A stretch of DNA of 64,000 nucleotides from Bradyrhizobium stylosanthis (GCF_001641335.1 NZ_LVEM01000004.1:458557-522556); one strand, 5' to 3'. Shown: positions 9,317 to 18,707, counted from the first letter of the stretch. The notes: generated from the letters alone by a model not told the origin. Numbers and translations are program-made.

Positions 9317-9703
9317 CTACTGGCGCATCATGATCTGATCCATCGGCGGCATGTTGGCGTTCAGGTTCGACATGATCCAGACGGTGCCGCCAACCACCAG
9401 GAACACCACCAGCAGCCCGAAGGCCAGCGCCAGCACGTTGTTGGTATTGTCGGGGCCCGTGGTGATGTGCAGGAAGAACACGAGGTGCACGCCCATCTGC
9501 GCGATCGCGAGCACGATCAACGCGACGGGGATCGAAGGCTGCCAGACCAGATCGGTGCCGGCGATGAAGAACGATGTCGCGGTGAGCAGCAGCGCCAGGG
9601 CGAGACCGACGACATAACCCAGGATCCGCTCGCCGACACTGTGTTGCTCGTCCTGGCCCGGTGCAAGGTCGCGTTCGCCGTGAATATGCGTCTGATCGGT
9701 CAT
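9317..9703 (-). CDS. cyoD: Cytochrome o ubiquinol oxidase subunit IV
   Basis: A 128-residue protein with three membrane helices (about residues 27-48, 57-80 and 88-111), the size and topology of CyoD, which helps assemble the haem-copper centre of the cytochrome bo3-type quinol oxidase. The start ATG 9703 overlaps the cyoC stop by four bases, showing translational coupling. A longer open frame to 10453 is a shadow of cyoC. It is the last gene of cyoABCD; no cyoE (haem O synthase) follows in this window. Confidence 0.92.
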   Translation of the reverse strand: MTDQTHIHGERDLAPGQDEQHSVGERILGYVVGLALALLLTATSFFIAGTDLVWQPSIPVALIVLAIAQMGVHLVFFLHITTGPDNTNNVLALAFGLLVVFLVVGGTVWIMSNLNANMPPMDQIMMRQ

Positions 9704-10341
9704 GCGGCACTCCCGAGCAGGTAGACGACGGAAAAGACTCCGACCCAGATGATGTCGAGCGCGTGCCAGAACAGCGCAAAGCACATCATCCGGCGCAGGA
9801 CGTCGGCGCGAAAGCCCTTGGCGAACACCTGCGCCATCATGGTGAGCAGCCAGAGCACGCCGGCGGAGACATGCAGGCCGTGGCAGCCGACCAGCGAGAA
9901 GAACGACGACAGGAAGGCGCTGCGGGTCGGACCATAGCCGCGCGCGATGAGGTCGGCGAATTCCCTGAACTCGATGGCGAGAAAGATCAGCCCGAGCACG
10001 CAGGTCACGGTCATGCCGAGATAGAACCAGAACCGGTTGCGCACGTCGGCCGCGATGCTGGCCATGCCGCAGGTGAAGCTCGACAGCAGCAGGCAGACCG
10101 TCTCGATCGCGACGTTGCGCTGCTCGAAAATCTCCGCGCCGCTGGGGCCGCCTGCGGTCTGGCCGTGCAGCACCGCATAGGCCGCGAAAAAGCAGGAGAA
10201 CATCACGATGTCGGAAAGCAGGAAGACCCAGAAGCCGTAGGCCGTCACGATCCGCTTCGATGCAGGTCCGGGATGTTCGACGACGACGCCGATGTGATGG
10301 GGATCGGCATGCGCGCGGCCGGCGGTTGCGGTCATCGACAT
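9700..10341 (-). CDS. cyoC: Cytochrome o ubiquinol oxidase subunit III
   Basis: A 213-residue haem-copper oxidase subunit III with five predicted helices; FWVFLLSDIVMFSCFFAAY opens the first, and LVGCHGLHVSAGVLWLL carries the conserved His region. The N-terminal 25 residues are hydrophilic. It overlaps cyoB by one base (TGATG) and cyoD by four, so the operon is translationally coupled. It supports the catalytic subunit in the inner membrane. Confidence 0.93.
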   Translation of the reverse strand: MSMTATAGRAHADPHHIGVVVEHPGPASKRIVTAYGFWVFLLSDIVMFSCFFAAYAVLHGQTAGGPSGAEIFEQRNVAIETVCLLLSSFTCGMASIAADVRNRFWFYLGMTVTCVLGLIFLAIEFREFADLIARGYGPTRSAFLSSFFSLVGCHGLHVSAGVLWLLTMMAQVFAKGFRADVLRRMMCFALFWHALDIIWVGVFSVVYLLGSAA

Positions 10342-12341
10342 CAGATTGCCCCCGCCATGCTGACGAGGCTGCGCCGTTCCTCGAGGTTGACGCGATCGAT
10401 CCGAGCGACCTCCTCGGCCGGAATGACGTATTCGTCATGGTCGCGCCAGGCAAACACGACGAAGGTCGCGAACGCGCCGAGGCCGCCGAGGATCACCATC
10501 CACCAGATATGCCAGATCAGCGCGAAGCCCATGATGGTGGCGAAGAACGCGCAGACGAAGCCGGTCGGCGAGTTCCTGGGCATCTCGATGTCGTGATATT
10601 CGGGGTCCTCATGCTCCAGCGATTGCTGCTGCGCGCGGACCTTCATGTCCCAATAGGCGTCCTCGCCGCGGACATCGGGATGGAAGGCGAAGTTGAACAC
10701 CGGCGGCGGCGACGAGGTCGCCCATTCCAGCGAGCGGCCGTCCCAGGGATCGCCGGTGCGGTCGCGCAATGCCTCGCGGTTGCGGATGCTGACCACGAGC
10801 TGCATGATCTGGCAGATCACGCCGATCGACAGCACGGCCATCCCGATTACCGCGACGATCATCCAGGGCCGCCAGGCCGCGACGTCGTAGTGCTGCAGGC
10901 GCCTGGTCATGCCGAGCATGCCGGCGATGTAGAGCGGCATGAAGGTGACCCAGAAGCCCGTGAAGGTGAACCAGAACGCGGCCTTGCCCCAGCGCTCGTC
11001 GAGGCGGAAGCCGAATGCCTTCGGGAACCAGTATTCGAAGCCGGCAAAGGCCCCGAACAGCACGCCGCCGATGATGACGTTGTGGAAATGCGCCACCAGG
11101 AACATGCTGTTGTGAAGCATGAAGTCGGCCGGCGGCACCGCGACCAGAACGCCGGTCAATCCGCCGATGATGAAGGTGACCATGAAGCCGACCGACCACA
11201 GCATCGGCGTCGCGAAACGGATGCGGCCGCCATACATCGTGAACAGCCAGTTGTAGATCTTCACGCCGGTCGGGATGGCGATGATCATGCTGGCAATGCC
11301 GAAGATGGCGTTGACGTTCGGCCCTGCGCCCATCGTGAAGAAATGGTGCAGCCAGACCATGAAGGAGACGACGCAGATCGCCATGGTCGCGAGCACCATC
11401 GAGCGGTAGCCGAACAGCGCCTTGCCGGAGAAGGTCGACACCACCTCGGAGAAGATGCCGAACGCCGGCAGCACGAGGATGTAGACCTCAGGGTGCCCCC
11501 AGGCCCAGATCAAATTCATGAACATCATGACGTTGCCGCCGGCTTCGTTCGTGAAGAAGTGGAAGCCGAGATAGCGGTCGAGCAGCAGCATCGCGAGCGT
11601 CGCCGTGAGGATCGGGAACGCGGCGACGATCAGGAGGTTCGAGGCCAGCGTGGTCCAGCAGAACATCGGCATGCGCAGATAGTTCATGCCTCTGGTGCGC
11701 AGCTTCAGCACCGTGGTGACGAGATTGATACCGGCCACCAGCGTGCCGACGCCGGATATCTGCAGCGACCAGGCGTAATAGTCGACGCCGACGCCGGGCG
11801 AATAGGACAGTCCCGACAGTGGCGGAAAGGCGAGCCAGCCGGTGCGCGCGAACTCGCCGACCACCAGCGAGACATTGACCAGCAGCGCGCCGGTCGCGGT
11901 CAGCCAGAAGCCGACCGAATTGAGCGTCGGAAACGCGACGTCGCGGACGCCGAGCTGCAGCGGCACGATGAGGTTCATCAGCCCGATCACGAACGGCATC
12001 GCCACGAAGAAGATCATGATGGTGCCGTGCGCCGAGAAGATCTGGTTGTAGTGCTCGGGCGGCAGATAGCCCTGCGACTGAAAGGCGACCGCCTGCTGGA
12101 TCCGCATCATGATGGCATCGCTGCCGCCGCGCAGCAGCATCACCGAGGCCAGCAGGATGTACATGACGCCGATGCGCTTGTGATCGACGCTGGTGATCCA
12201 TTCGTCCCAGAGATAGGGCAGATGCCCCTTCACCACGACCCAGATCAGCACCGCGAGGATCGCGACCAGCACCACCCCGCCCGCCGCGAGCGGAATCGGC
12301 TGATCGAACGGAATGGCCGACCAGTCGAGCTTACCGAGCAT
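10341..12341 (-). CDS. cyoB: Cytochrome o ubiquinol oxidase subunit I
   Basis: The 666-residue catalytic subunit, which reduces O2 to water with quinol electrons and pumps protons. Subunit I hallmarks are visible: FSAHGTIMIFF with a low-spin haem His, WAWGHPEVYILVLPAFG with the CuB His and its cross-linked Tyr, WLHHFFTMG with two CuB His, and LVAHFHNVIIGG with the high-spin haem ligands. The start ATG 12341 is preceded by GGAGG. It overlaps the 3' end of cyoA by 11 bases. The length matches E. coli CyoB (663 residues), and the lack of CuA in the partner cyoA identifies a quinol rather than a cytochrome c oxidase. Confidence 0.96.
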   Translation of the reverse strand: MLGKLDWSAIPFDQPIPLAAGGVVLVAILAVLIWVVVKGHLPYLWDEWITSVDHKRIGVMYILLASVMLLRGGSDAIMMRIQQAVAFQSQGYLPPEHYNQIFSAHGTIMIFFVAMPFVIGLMNLIVPLQLGVRDVAFPTLNSVGFWLTATGALLVNVSLVVGEFARTGWLAFPPLSGLSYSPGVGVDYYAWSLQISGVGTLVAGINLVTTVLKLRTRGMNYLRMPMFCWTTLASNLLIVAAFPILTATLAMLLLDRYLGFHFFTNEAGGNVMMFMNLIWAWGHPEVYILVLPAFGIFSEVVSTFSGKALFGYRSMVLATMAICVVSFMVWLHHFFTMGAGPNVNAIFGIASMIIAIPTGVKIYNWLFTMYGGRIRFATPMLWSVGFMVTFIIGGLTGVLVAVPPADFMLHNSMFLVAHFHNVIIGGVLFGAFAGFEYWFPKAFGFRLDERWGKAAFWFTFTGFWVTFMPLYIAGMLGMTRRLQHYDVAAWRPWMIVAVIGMAVLSIGVICQIMQLVVSIRNREALRDRTGDPWDGRSLEWATSSPPPVFNFAFHPDVRGEDAYWDMKVRAQQQSLEHEDPEYHDIEMPRNSPTGFVCAFFATIMGFALIWHIWWMVILGGLGAFATFVVFAWRDHDEYVIPAEEVARIDRVNLEERRSLVSMAGAI

Positions 12342-13164
12342 CGTGGCCTCCACTGTGCGGCCGGCCGGCATCCGATAGCAGCTCCGGCCCGGGCCCCGGG
12401 GGAATGTGCTGGGTCGCGATCAGGTCGAACAGGCGCGGGTCTGCGAGACGAAAGCTCAGCCGGCCGCGCTCGATGCCCTGCTGCATCAGCTTCTTGTAGC
12501 TCTCCTCGTTCAGCACGGCATCGGACTTCGCCGTCGTCGCCACCCAGTCCGGAAAGGCGAGCGGCGAGATCACGTTGACGTCGAACATCATGTCGGGAAA
12601 GCCGTCACCCGAGAAATGCGCCGATAGTCCCTGCAGCTTGCCCACGTTATCGGCGCGCAGGTTCAACCGCGTCACCATGCCGTTCATGGTGTAGATCATG
12701 CTGCCGAGCTGCGGGATGAAGAACGTGTTCATCACGCTCGACGAAGTCAGCTGGAAGTTCAGCTCGGCGCCCGCCGGCACCGTGAGCGTGTTGACGGTGG
12801 CGATGCGCTGGTCGGGATAGATGAAGAGCCATTTCCAGTCGAGCGAGACGGCCTGGATGCGGACCGGGCTGCCGGTGCCGGGCACGGGCGCTGCAGGATC
12901 GAGCTGGTGCGAGCCGATCCAGGCGACGCCGCCGAGCAGGATCACGGTCAGCGCGGGGATCGACCACACCACCATCTCGACCCGGCCGGAATAGACGAAG
13001 TCGGGCTGGTAGCGCGCGCGTGTGTTCGAGGCGCGAAACCAGAACGCAAAGGCCAGGATCGCGAAAATGGTCGGGACCACGATCACGAGCATGATGAAGA
13101 CGGAATCGACCAGAATGGTGCTGTTGGCCGCAGCCACAGGGCCTTGTGGATCAAGCAGATTCAT
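12331..13164 (-). CDS. cyoA: Cytochrome o ubiquinol oxidase subunit II
   Basis: A 277-residue subunit II with two helices (about residues 14-39 and 59-80) and a periplasmic cupredoxin-like domain (VSLDWKWLFIYPD, then SVMNTFFIPQLGSMIY). It has no CuA ligands, as expected for a quinol oxidase. The chosen ATG 13164 starts MNLLDPQGPV, aligning with the mature end of E. coli CyoA; no signal peptide or lipobox Cys precedes it. An upstream TTG at 13230 would add a Cys but no proper signal sequence. It is the first gene of cyoABCD; no clear promoter was identified upstream. Confidence 0.9.
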   Translation of the reverse strand: MNLLDPQGPVAAANSTILVDSVFIMLVIVVPTIFAILAFAFWFRASNTRARYQPDFVYSGRVEMVVWSIPALTVILLGGVAWIGSHQLDPAAPVPGTGSPVRIQAVSLDWKWLFIYPDQRIATVNTLTVPAGAELNFQLTSSSVMNTFFIPQLGSMIYTMNGMVTRLNLRADNVGKLQGLSAHFSGDGFPDMMFDVNVISPLAFPDWVATTAKSDAVLNEESYKKLMQQGIERGRLSFRLADPRLFDLIATQHIPPGPGPELLSDAGRPHSGGHDAR

Positions 13165-13396
13165 CGGCAGACCACTGGCGGTTGGGAAGCCCCCGGGCGC
13201 AAGCGTAAAGCAAGAAACGCCCCGCAACAAACGCAGTTGTATCAGGACGGTTCCGCAAACCGTCTTTCAGAACCGCCCGATCCCGCGCGGCGGCATGCAA
13301 TTCCGCGCGATATCAATGACATCCGCGCTGGGCCATCGGGCTTCTCTCGCCTCTATGGCATTGCTATCGTCGGAAAAAACAGCGGGATGGAACGAG

Positions 13397-14209
13397 ATGC
13401 GGGGGCCCGAGGATGATGCCGGCCTCGCCGGCAAGGTGGCGCTGATCAGCGGCGGTGGTGCTGCAGGCGACGGCATCGGCAACGGCCGCGCTGCAGCAAT
13501 CCTGCTCGCCCGCGCCGGCGCGAAAGTGCTGGTGGCCGATCGCGACCTCAAGCTCGCCGAACGCACCGTGGACATGATCACCGCCGAGAGCGGGACCGCC
13601 GCAGCGCATGGCGGCGACGTCACCAGCGAAGCCGATTGCAAGGCGCTCGTCGAGGCCGCGCTCAACCGCTGGGGCCGGCTCGACCTGCTCGACAACAATG
13701 TCGGCATCGGCAGCCGTGGCAGCGTGGTGGACGAGACAGCCGAGCAGTACCGCCGCGTCATGCAGGTCAACGTCGAGACCATGTTCCTGCTCTCGAAGCA
13801 CGCGATCCCCGCGATGATCAAGACGGCTGGGGGCGGCGCGATCGTCAACATTTCCTCGATCTCGGCGCTGCGGCCGCGCGGGCTGACCACCTACACGACC
13901 TCGAAGGCCGCGATCATCGGATTGACGCGCGCGATGGCGGTCGACCACGGCCGCGACAACATCCGCGTCAACTGCATCTGCCCGGGACCGATGTACACGC
14001 CGATGGTCTATGCCCGCGGCATGAGCGAGCAGGCCCGCGCCAATCGCGCCAAGGCCTCCCTGCTCAAGACCGAAGGCACCGGCTGGGACGTCGGTCACGC
14101 CGTCAAATTCCTGCTCAGCGATTTCGCCCGCTACATCACTGGCCAGGTGCTGGTGGTCGACGGCGGCGTGACGCTGCAGGCGCCGGAACGCGAGTCACAG
14201 CAACACTGA
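13397..14209 (+). CDS. SDR-family oxidoreductase (first of two paralogues)
   Basis: A 270-residue classical short-chain dehydrogenase: a glycine-rich cofactor motif (SGGGAAGDGIGNG), NISSISA with the catalytic Ser, and YTTSK with the catalytic Tyr and Lys. The cofactor loop has the longer spacing seen in the downstream SDR. The ATG at 13397 fits the family start; earlier in-frame ATGs overlap the divergent cyoA. It is 16 bp upstream of a carboxymuconolactone-decarboxylase-like gene and shares GTGWDV and SGTAAA with the SDR after it, so the two SDRs look like an ancestral duplication. The substrate is unknown. Confidence 0.85.
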   Translation: MRGPEDDAGLAGKVALISGGGAAGDGIGNGRAAAILLARAGAKVLVADRDLKLAERTVDMITAESGTAAAHGGDVTSEADCKALVEAALNRWGRLDLLDNNVGIGSRGSVVDETAEQYRRVMQVNVETMFLLSKHAIPAMIKTAGGGAIVNISSISALRPRGLTTYTTSKAAIIGLTRAMAVDHGRDNIRVNCICPGPMYTPMVYARGMSEQARANRAKASLLKTEGTGWDVGHAVKFLLSDFARYITGQVLVVDGGVTLQAPERESQQH

Positions 14210-14225
14210 CGAGGGACATACAGAA

Positions 14226-14780
14226 ATGGCACGCCTGCCCTATCTCGAGGCCGACCAGGTCGCGCCCGAATATCGCGACATGCTCAAGCGCAACACCAAC
14301 CTGCACAAGCTGCTGGTCAACTCGCCGGAGATGGCGCGCGCCTTCAACGGCATAGGCGGCTATATCCGTTTCAAGAGCAAGCTCGACCCGCGCCTGCGCG
14401 AGCTTGCGATCCTCCAGGTCGGCTGGCTGGAGAAGTCGGAATATGAGTTCACCCATCATGTGAAGATCGGCAAGGAATTCGGCGTCACCGACGACGACAT
14501 CGCCGGCCTGATGGCGGAGACCGAAGGCAAGCCCTCGAAGCTGGAGCCGCTGGCCAGGGCGATCCTGAAAGGCGCCCGCGAGATGGTGCGCGAGCTCGCG
14601 ATGTCGGATGCGACCTTCGCCGAGATCAGGAAAGACCTCTCCGACGAGCACATGGTGGACCTCGTCCTCACCATCGCCTTCTATTGCGGCGTGGTCCGCG
14701 TGCTCGCCACCATGAAGATCGACAACGAGCCCTATTACAAAGAGGTACTTCAGCAGTACCCGATCCCGGGAGTGAAATGA
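14226..14780 (+). CDS. Carboxymuconolactone decarboxylase / AhpD-like family protein
   Basis: A 184-residue all-helical CMD-family protein. The centre EFTHHVKIGKEFG matches the conserved E...H region, but the CxxC redox pair of true AhpD is absent, so a peroxidase role is unlikely. It lies in a tight operon (16 bp after one SDR, 1 bp before another), which suggests a step in a degradation pathway on an aromatic or lactone substrate. That is inference from context; members with this size and motif are common and mostly uncharacterised. Confidence 0.8.
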   Translation: MARLPYLEADQVAPEYRDMLKRNTNLHKLLVNSPEMARAFNGIGGYIRFKSKLDPRLRELAILQVGWLEKSEYEFTHHVKIGKEFGVTDDDIAGLMAETEGKPSKLEPLARAILKGAREMVRELAMSDATFAEIRKDLSDEHMVDLVLTIAFYCGVVRVLATMKIDNEPYYKEVLQQYPIPGVK

Positions 14781-14781
14781 G

Positions 14782-15582
14782 ATGCGCCTGAAGGACAAGG
14801 TTGCGATCGTCGTCGGCGCCGGCCAGAGCCCCGGCGAAGGCATGGGCAATGGCCGCGCCACGGCACTCACCTTCGCGCGCGAGGGCGCCAAGGTGCTGTG
14901 CGTCGATCATCATCTGGAGTCGGCGCAGGAAACGGTGGCGATGATCGCCGCGAAGAGCGGCACCGCCGCAGCCTTCAAGGCCGACGTGACGAAGTCTGCC
15001 GACATCAAGGCGATGGTGGCGGATGCGCAATCGCGCTGGGGCCGGATCGACGTGCTGCACAACAATGTCGGCGTCAGTCTCTCCGGCGGCGACGCCGAGC
15101 TGCTAGAGATCACCGAGGAGGCGTTCGACCGAATCGTCGCCATCAACCTGAAAAGCTGCGTTCTCGCGGCAAAGGAGGTGATCCCGATCATGCGGGCGCA
15201 AGGAAGCGGCGCCATCATCAACATCTCGTCCATGGCCGCGATCACGACCTACCCTTACGTCGCCTACAAGGCGACGAAGTCCGCCATGATCGCCTTCACC
15301 GAGCAGCTCGCCTACCAGAACGCCGAATACGGAATCCGCGCCAACGTCATCCTGCCCGGCCTGATGAACACGCCGATGGCGGTCGACACCCGCGCCCGCG
15401 AATGGCACAAGACCCGCGCCGAGGTCGAGGCCGAGCGCGACAGCAAGGTGCCGCTGCGCAAGAAGATGGGCACCGGCTGGGACGTCGCGAACGCCGCGCT
15501 GTTCCTGGCGTCGGATGAAGCGAATTTCATCACAGGCGTGACGCTGCCGGTGGACGGTGGCGCGAGCGTGAGAAGGGGTTAG
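14782..15582 (+). CDS. SDR-family oxidoreductase (second paralogue)
   Basis: A 266-residue classical SDR with NISSMAA (catalytic Ser), YVAYKATKS (Tyr and Lys) and a C-terminal ITGVTLPVDGGASV. It begins one base after the upstream stop codon, so it is translated with it. It parallels the SDR at 13397 along its length, including the unusual insertion in the cofactor loop (GAGQSPGEGMGNG). The two probably act on related intermediates, or in opposite directions on one pathway; neither is proven. Confidence 0.85.
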   Translation: MRLKDKVAIVVGAGQSPGEGMGNGRATALTFAREGAKVLCVDHHLESAQETVAMIAAKSGTAAAFKADVTKSADIKAMVADAQSRWGRIDVLHNNVGVSLSGGDAELLEITEEAFDRIVAINLKSCVLAAKEVIPIMRAQGSGAIINISSMAAITTYPYVAYKATKSAMIAFTEQLAYQNAEYGIRANVILPGLMNTPMAVDTRAREWHKTRAEVEAERDSKVPLRKKMGTGWDVANAALFLASDEANFITGVTLPVDGGASVRRG

Positions 15583-15594
15583 GCCTTTCATCTT

Positions 15595-15789
15595 CCTTCT
15601 CCCCTTGTGGGAGAAGGTGGCATAGGCGGCCTTGGGGCCGCCGTCTCCTAAAGACGCCGAAGCGAAGCTTCGGCTATGGCGCCGGATGAGGGGTTCTATC
15701 GACGAACTCATAGCGAGATGGATTCGCGGAGAGAAACCCTCACCCGGCTTCGGTATCGCGAAGCCACCCGCTCCCGCAAGGGGAGAGGG
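15595..15789. repeat. Long intergenic inverted-repeat element
   Basis: The ends carry CTCCCCTTGTGGGAGAAGG and CTCCCGCAAGGGGAGAGGG, related in inverted orientation. The interior has GATGAGGGGTT and AACCCTCACCCGGC as a second inverted pair, plus GCGAAGCTTCG palindromes. It has no convincing ORF and fills the gap between convergent genes. Confidence 0.75.
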
Positions 15790-15796
15790 TGCAGCG

Positions 15797-17137
15797 TCAC
15801 CGCGGCGTGCTTGTCACCCGCCAGATGGTGCCGTTGCCATCCTCCGACACCAGCAGCGATCCATCCTTCGCCACCGCCACGCCCACCGGCCTGCCCCAAA
15901 CCTCGGTGTCGCTCACCACGAAGCCCGTGACGAAATCCTCGTACTCGCCCGTCGCCTTACCGTCCTTCATCTTGATGCGGATCACCTTGTAGCCGGTGCG
16001 CTTCGACCGGTTCCAGGAGCCGTGCTCGGCGGCGAAGGCCTCGCCCTGATACTCGGGCGGAAACTGCGAGCCTTGGTAGAAGGTCATGCCGAGCGAGGCC
16101 GAGTGCGGCTGGATCAGCACGTCGGGCGCGGTCACCTTGTCCTTGAGATCCGGCCGCGCGCCGGCATGGCGCGGGTCTTCGTTGCCGCCGATATAGAACC
16201 ACGGCCAGCCGTAGAACGCGCCCTCCTTCACGCTGGTGACGTAGTCGGGCACGAGGTCGTCGCCAAGACCGTCACGTTCATTGGTCGAGCACCAGGGCAG
16301 CGCGGTCTGCGGCTGAATTGCAAGGCCGACGCAATTGCGAATGCCGGTGGCGTAAACCTTCCGCTCCTTGCCTTCGGGGGTGAACGCAAGGACCGCGGCG
16401 CGCTCGAGCTCGCTGGCCCACGTCGCGCCGAGCGGCTGCGCCTTCGACCATGCCTCCAATCCGCCGGGCGGCGTGCCCATGCCCTCGGCGACGTTGCTGA
16501 GCGAGCCGACCGAGACCAGCATGCGCTTGCCATCCGGCGTGAAGACGATGTCGCGGGTGGAATGGCCGCCATCATGCGGCAGGCTGGCAACGACCGTCTC
16601 CGCCTTGCCGCGCGCCTTGAGATCGCCGGCCTGATAGGGAAAGCGGACGACGCTGTCGGTGTTGGCGACATAGACCCATTGCGGATTGTCGCCGCTCGGG
16701 AAGAAGGCGATTCCGAACGGCTGCCGCAAGCCGCTGGCATAGACCTCGTTGGTCGCGACCTTGCCGCCCTCCCCGGTGCGCAGCACGCGGATGCTGCCCG
16801 CCCGCGTCTCCGCGACGAAGACATCGCCGTTCGGCGCCACACGTATGATGCGCGGCGCGCGCAGGCCCTCGGCGAACAGCTCGATCCTGAAACCCGCCGG
16901 CACCTGCGGCGAGGCATCCGGCGGCCGCGGCACCACGCGCGCGAAGCTCGCAACCGACCGCGTGGCGCCCGGCCGCACCAGATCCTGCGGCCGGATCAAC
17001 CTGACAGTGCCCGGCTTGTCGGTCTGCCAGTCGCCGTAGGCGTCCTTGCCCTGCAGCACCGGCTCGGCCTGCGCAATAACCGCACCCGCGACCAGTACGG
17101 CGACAGACAACACTGCAGTCGACATCCTGTTTTTCAC
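15797..17137 (-). CDS. Secreted PQQ-dependent sugar (sorbosone-type) dehydrogenase
   Basis: A 446-residue GSDH-type beta-propeller protein. Residues 1-24 are a signal peptide with K and R before the hydrophobic run. Propeller segments include PNGDVFVAETRAG, GLRQPFGIAFFP and an ARPDLKDK...QPHSASLGM region typical of soluble aldose and sorbosone dehydrogenases. These oxidise sugars in the periplasm with PQQ. The start was set at GTG 17137 because AAAGGAAG sits seven bases upstream; an ATG 12 bases later is the alternative. It is divergent from puuD. A second family member is at 37516-38790. PQQ binding is inferred from family only. Confidence 0.85.
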   Translation of the reverse strand: MKNRMSTAVLSVAVLVAGAVIAQAEPVLQGKDAYGDWQTDKPGTVRLIRPQDLVRPGATRSVASFARVVPRPPDASPQVPAGFRIELFAEGLRAPRIIRVAPNGDVFVAETRAGSIRVLRTGEGGKVATNEVYASGLRQPFGIAFFPSGDNPQWVYVANTDSVVRFPYQAGDLKARGKAETVVASLPHDGGHSTRDIVFTPDGKRMLVSVGSLSNVAEGMGTPPGGLEAWSKAQPLGATWASELERAAVLAFTPEGKERKVYATGIRNCVGLAIQPQTALPWCSTNERDGLGDDLVPDYVTSVKEGAFYGWPWFYIGGNEDPRHAGARPDLKDKVTAPDVLIQPHSASLGMTFYQGSQFPPEYQGEAFAAEHGSWNRSKRTGYKVIRIKMKDGKATGEYEDFVTGFVVSDTEVWGRPVGVAVAKDGSLLVSEDGNGTIWRVTSTPR

Positions 17138-17372
17138 GTCGTCTTCCTTTCGGCCTGCCGCGTCCACGGCATCAACGCGAATCGCCCGCAATTGATCTGC
17201 GACAGGCAAGACACCTGCCGCGTCCCACATCAGCTCATGCCCGCATGATGTGCATGAGCCGCAGCCTATCGTACTGGAAAACAGCGCCGATAGGTGCGAC
17301 ACATTGCAAGGGAGCGGCCGCGATTGCGGTCATGAATGTTGCGGCGTCCATGTCGCACCTGATGGGGTGATC

Positions 17373-18563
17373 ATGTGGGGATCCATCATATCGGAATGGG
17401 CCAGCCTGCTGCTCCGCTGGCTGCATGTCGTGGCGGCGATCGCCTGGATCGGAAGTTCCTTCTATTTCATCGCCCTCGACCTCAGCCTCAAGCCGAGGGG
17501 TGACCTGCCGGACGGCGTGCAGGGCGAGGCCTGGCAGGTCCATGGCGGCGGCTTCTACCGGATCATGAAATACCTGGTCGCCCCCAGCCAGATGCCGGAC
17601 GAGCTCACCTGGTTCAAATGGGAGGCCTACACCACCTGGCTCTCCGGCTTCGCGCTGATGGTGGTGGTGTATTATCTCGAGGCCGACCTGTTCCTGGTCG
17701 ACAAGTCGATCCTTGATCTCACGCCGTTCCAGGCCGGGCTGTTCAGCTTCTTCAGCCTCGCGCTGGCGTGGTTGCTCTACGAGGCCGCCTGCCGCAGCGG
17801 GCTCGCACAGCGCGAGTTGCCCTTCGCCATCGGCGGCTATCTGTTCCTGGTCGCGCTGACCTATGCTTTCACCCACGTGCTGAGCGGCCGCGGCGCCTTC
17901 AACCAGATCGGCGCGATCATCGGCACCATCATGGTCGCGAACGTCTTCACGCTGATCATCCCGAACCAGAAGAAGATCGTGGCGGCGCTGGTCGCCGGGA
18001 AAGCGCCACACCCCAAGCTCGGCAAGGCCAGCAAGGAGCGCTCGGTCCACAACAACTACCTGACGCTGCCCGTGGTCGTGCTGATGATCAGCAACCACTA
18101 TCCCCTGCTCTACGCGACGCGCTTCAACTGGGTCATCGTCGCGATCATCCTGGCGCTGGGGCCGGTGATCCGTCATTTCTTCAACGAGGGTCATGCCGGA
18201 CGCAAGTCGCCATGGTGGGTGTGGGGCGTCGCTGCGATCGGCGTGATCGCAATCCTCTTCCTCTCCGCCGCCGGCCCGCGCGAGGCGAAGACAAGTGCGC
18301 TGCCGGCGCCGGTCACGATCGCCAATGTCGAGGAGATCGTGATGTCCCGCTGCAGCATGTGCCATGCCGCCGAACCGGTCTGGGCCGGCATCGTCACCGC
18401 GCCAAAGGGCATTCTGCTCGACGCGCCCGAGCACATCCATCGCAACATCCGCCTGATCGGCCGCGTCGCCGCCTGGTCCAATGCGATGCCGCCCGGCAAC
18501 ATCACCGAAATGACCAGCGAGGAGCGCGCCATCCTTGCCGCCTATATCGAGCAGGCACGCTGA
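17373..18563 (+). CDS. puuD: Membrane urate oxidase (urate hydroxylase PuuD) with C-terminal cytochrome c domain
   Basis: A 396-residue membrane protein: eight or so helices beginning RWLHVVAAIAWIGSSFYFIA, then a cytochrome c domain with CSMCH at about residues 327-331. This is the PuuD architecture, in which urate is oxidised to 5-hydroxyisourate and electrons go to a haem. The conserved N-terminal W-I-G-S-S-F-Y pattern is clear. The start ATG 17373 has GGGGTG upstream; an earlier in-frame ATG overlaps the divergent gene. No other purine-degradation gene (xdh, 5-hydroxyisourate hydrolase, allantoinase) is in the window. Confidence 0.9.
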   Translation: MWGSIISEWASLLLRWLHVVAAIAWIGSSFYFIALDLSLKPRGDLPDGVQGEAWQVHGGGFYRIMKYLVAPSQMPDELTWFKWEAYTTWLSGFALMVVVYYLEADLFLVDKSILDLTPFQAGLFSFFSLALAWLLYEAACRSGLAQRELPFAIGGYLFLVALTYAFTHVLSGRGAFNQIGAIIGTIMVANVFTLIIPNQKKIVAALVAGKAPHPKLGKASKERSVHNNYLTLPVVVLMISNHYPLLYATRFNWVIVAIILALGPVIRHFFNEGHAGRKSPWWVWGVAAIGVIAILFLSAAGPREAKTSALPAPVTIANVEEIVMSRCSMCHAAEPVWAGIVTAPKGILLDAPEHIHRNIRLIGRVAAWSNAMPPGNITEMTSEERAILAAYIEQAR

Positions 18564-18707
18564 TGCCATCGCGTGTCGGCAGGGCTTTTCGCGGAATGAA
18601 ATTTCCGCATCTCCCGCCGATTTGAAAATGACTCGATCGATTATCCAGCGTAGATAGGGACATCGGCCGCTCGTGCCGCTCAATCCATCTGCCGCGGGGA
18701 AATCACA

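Noticed and set aside
10260..12578. 772-codon plus-strand frame
   Set aside because: It is the shadow of cyoBC; the His/Asp/Arg-rich translation has no domain, while the other strand encodes unmistakable oxidase subunits.
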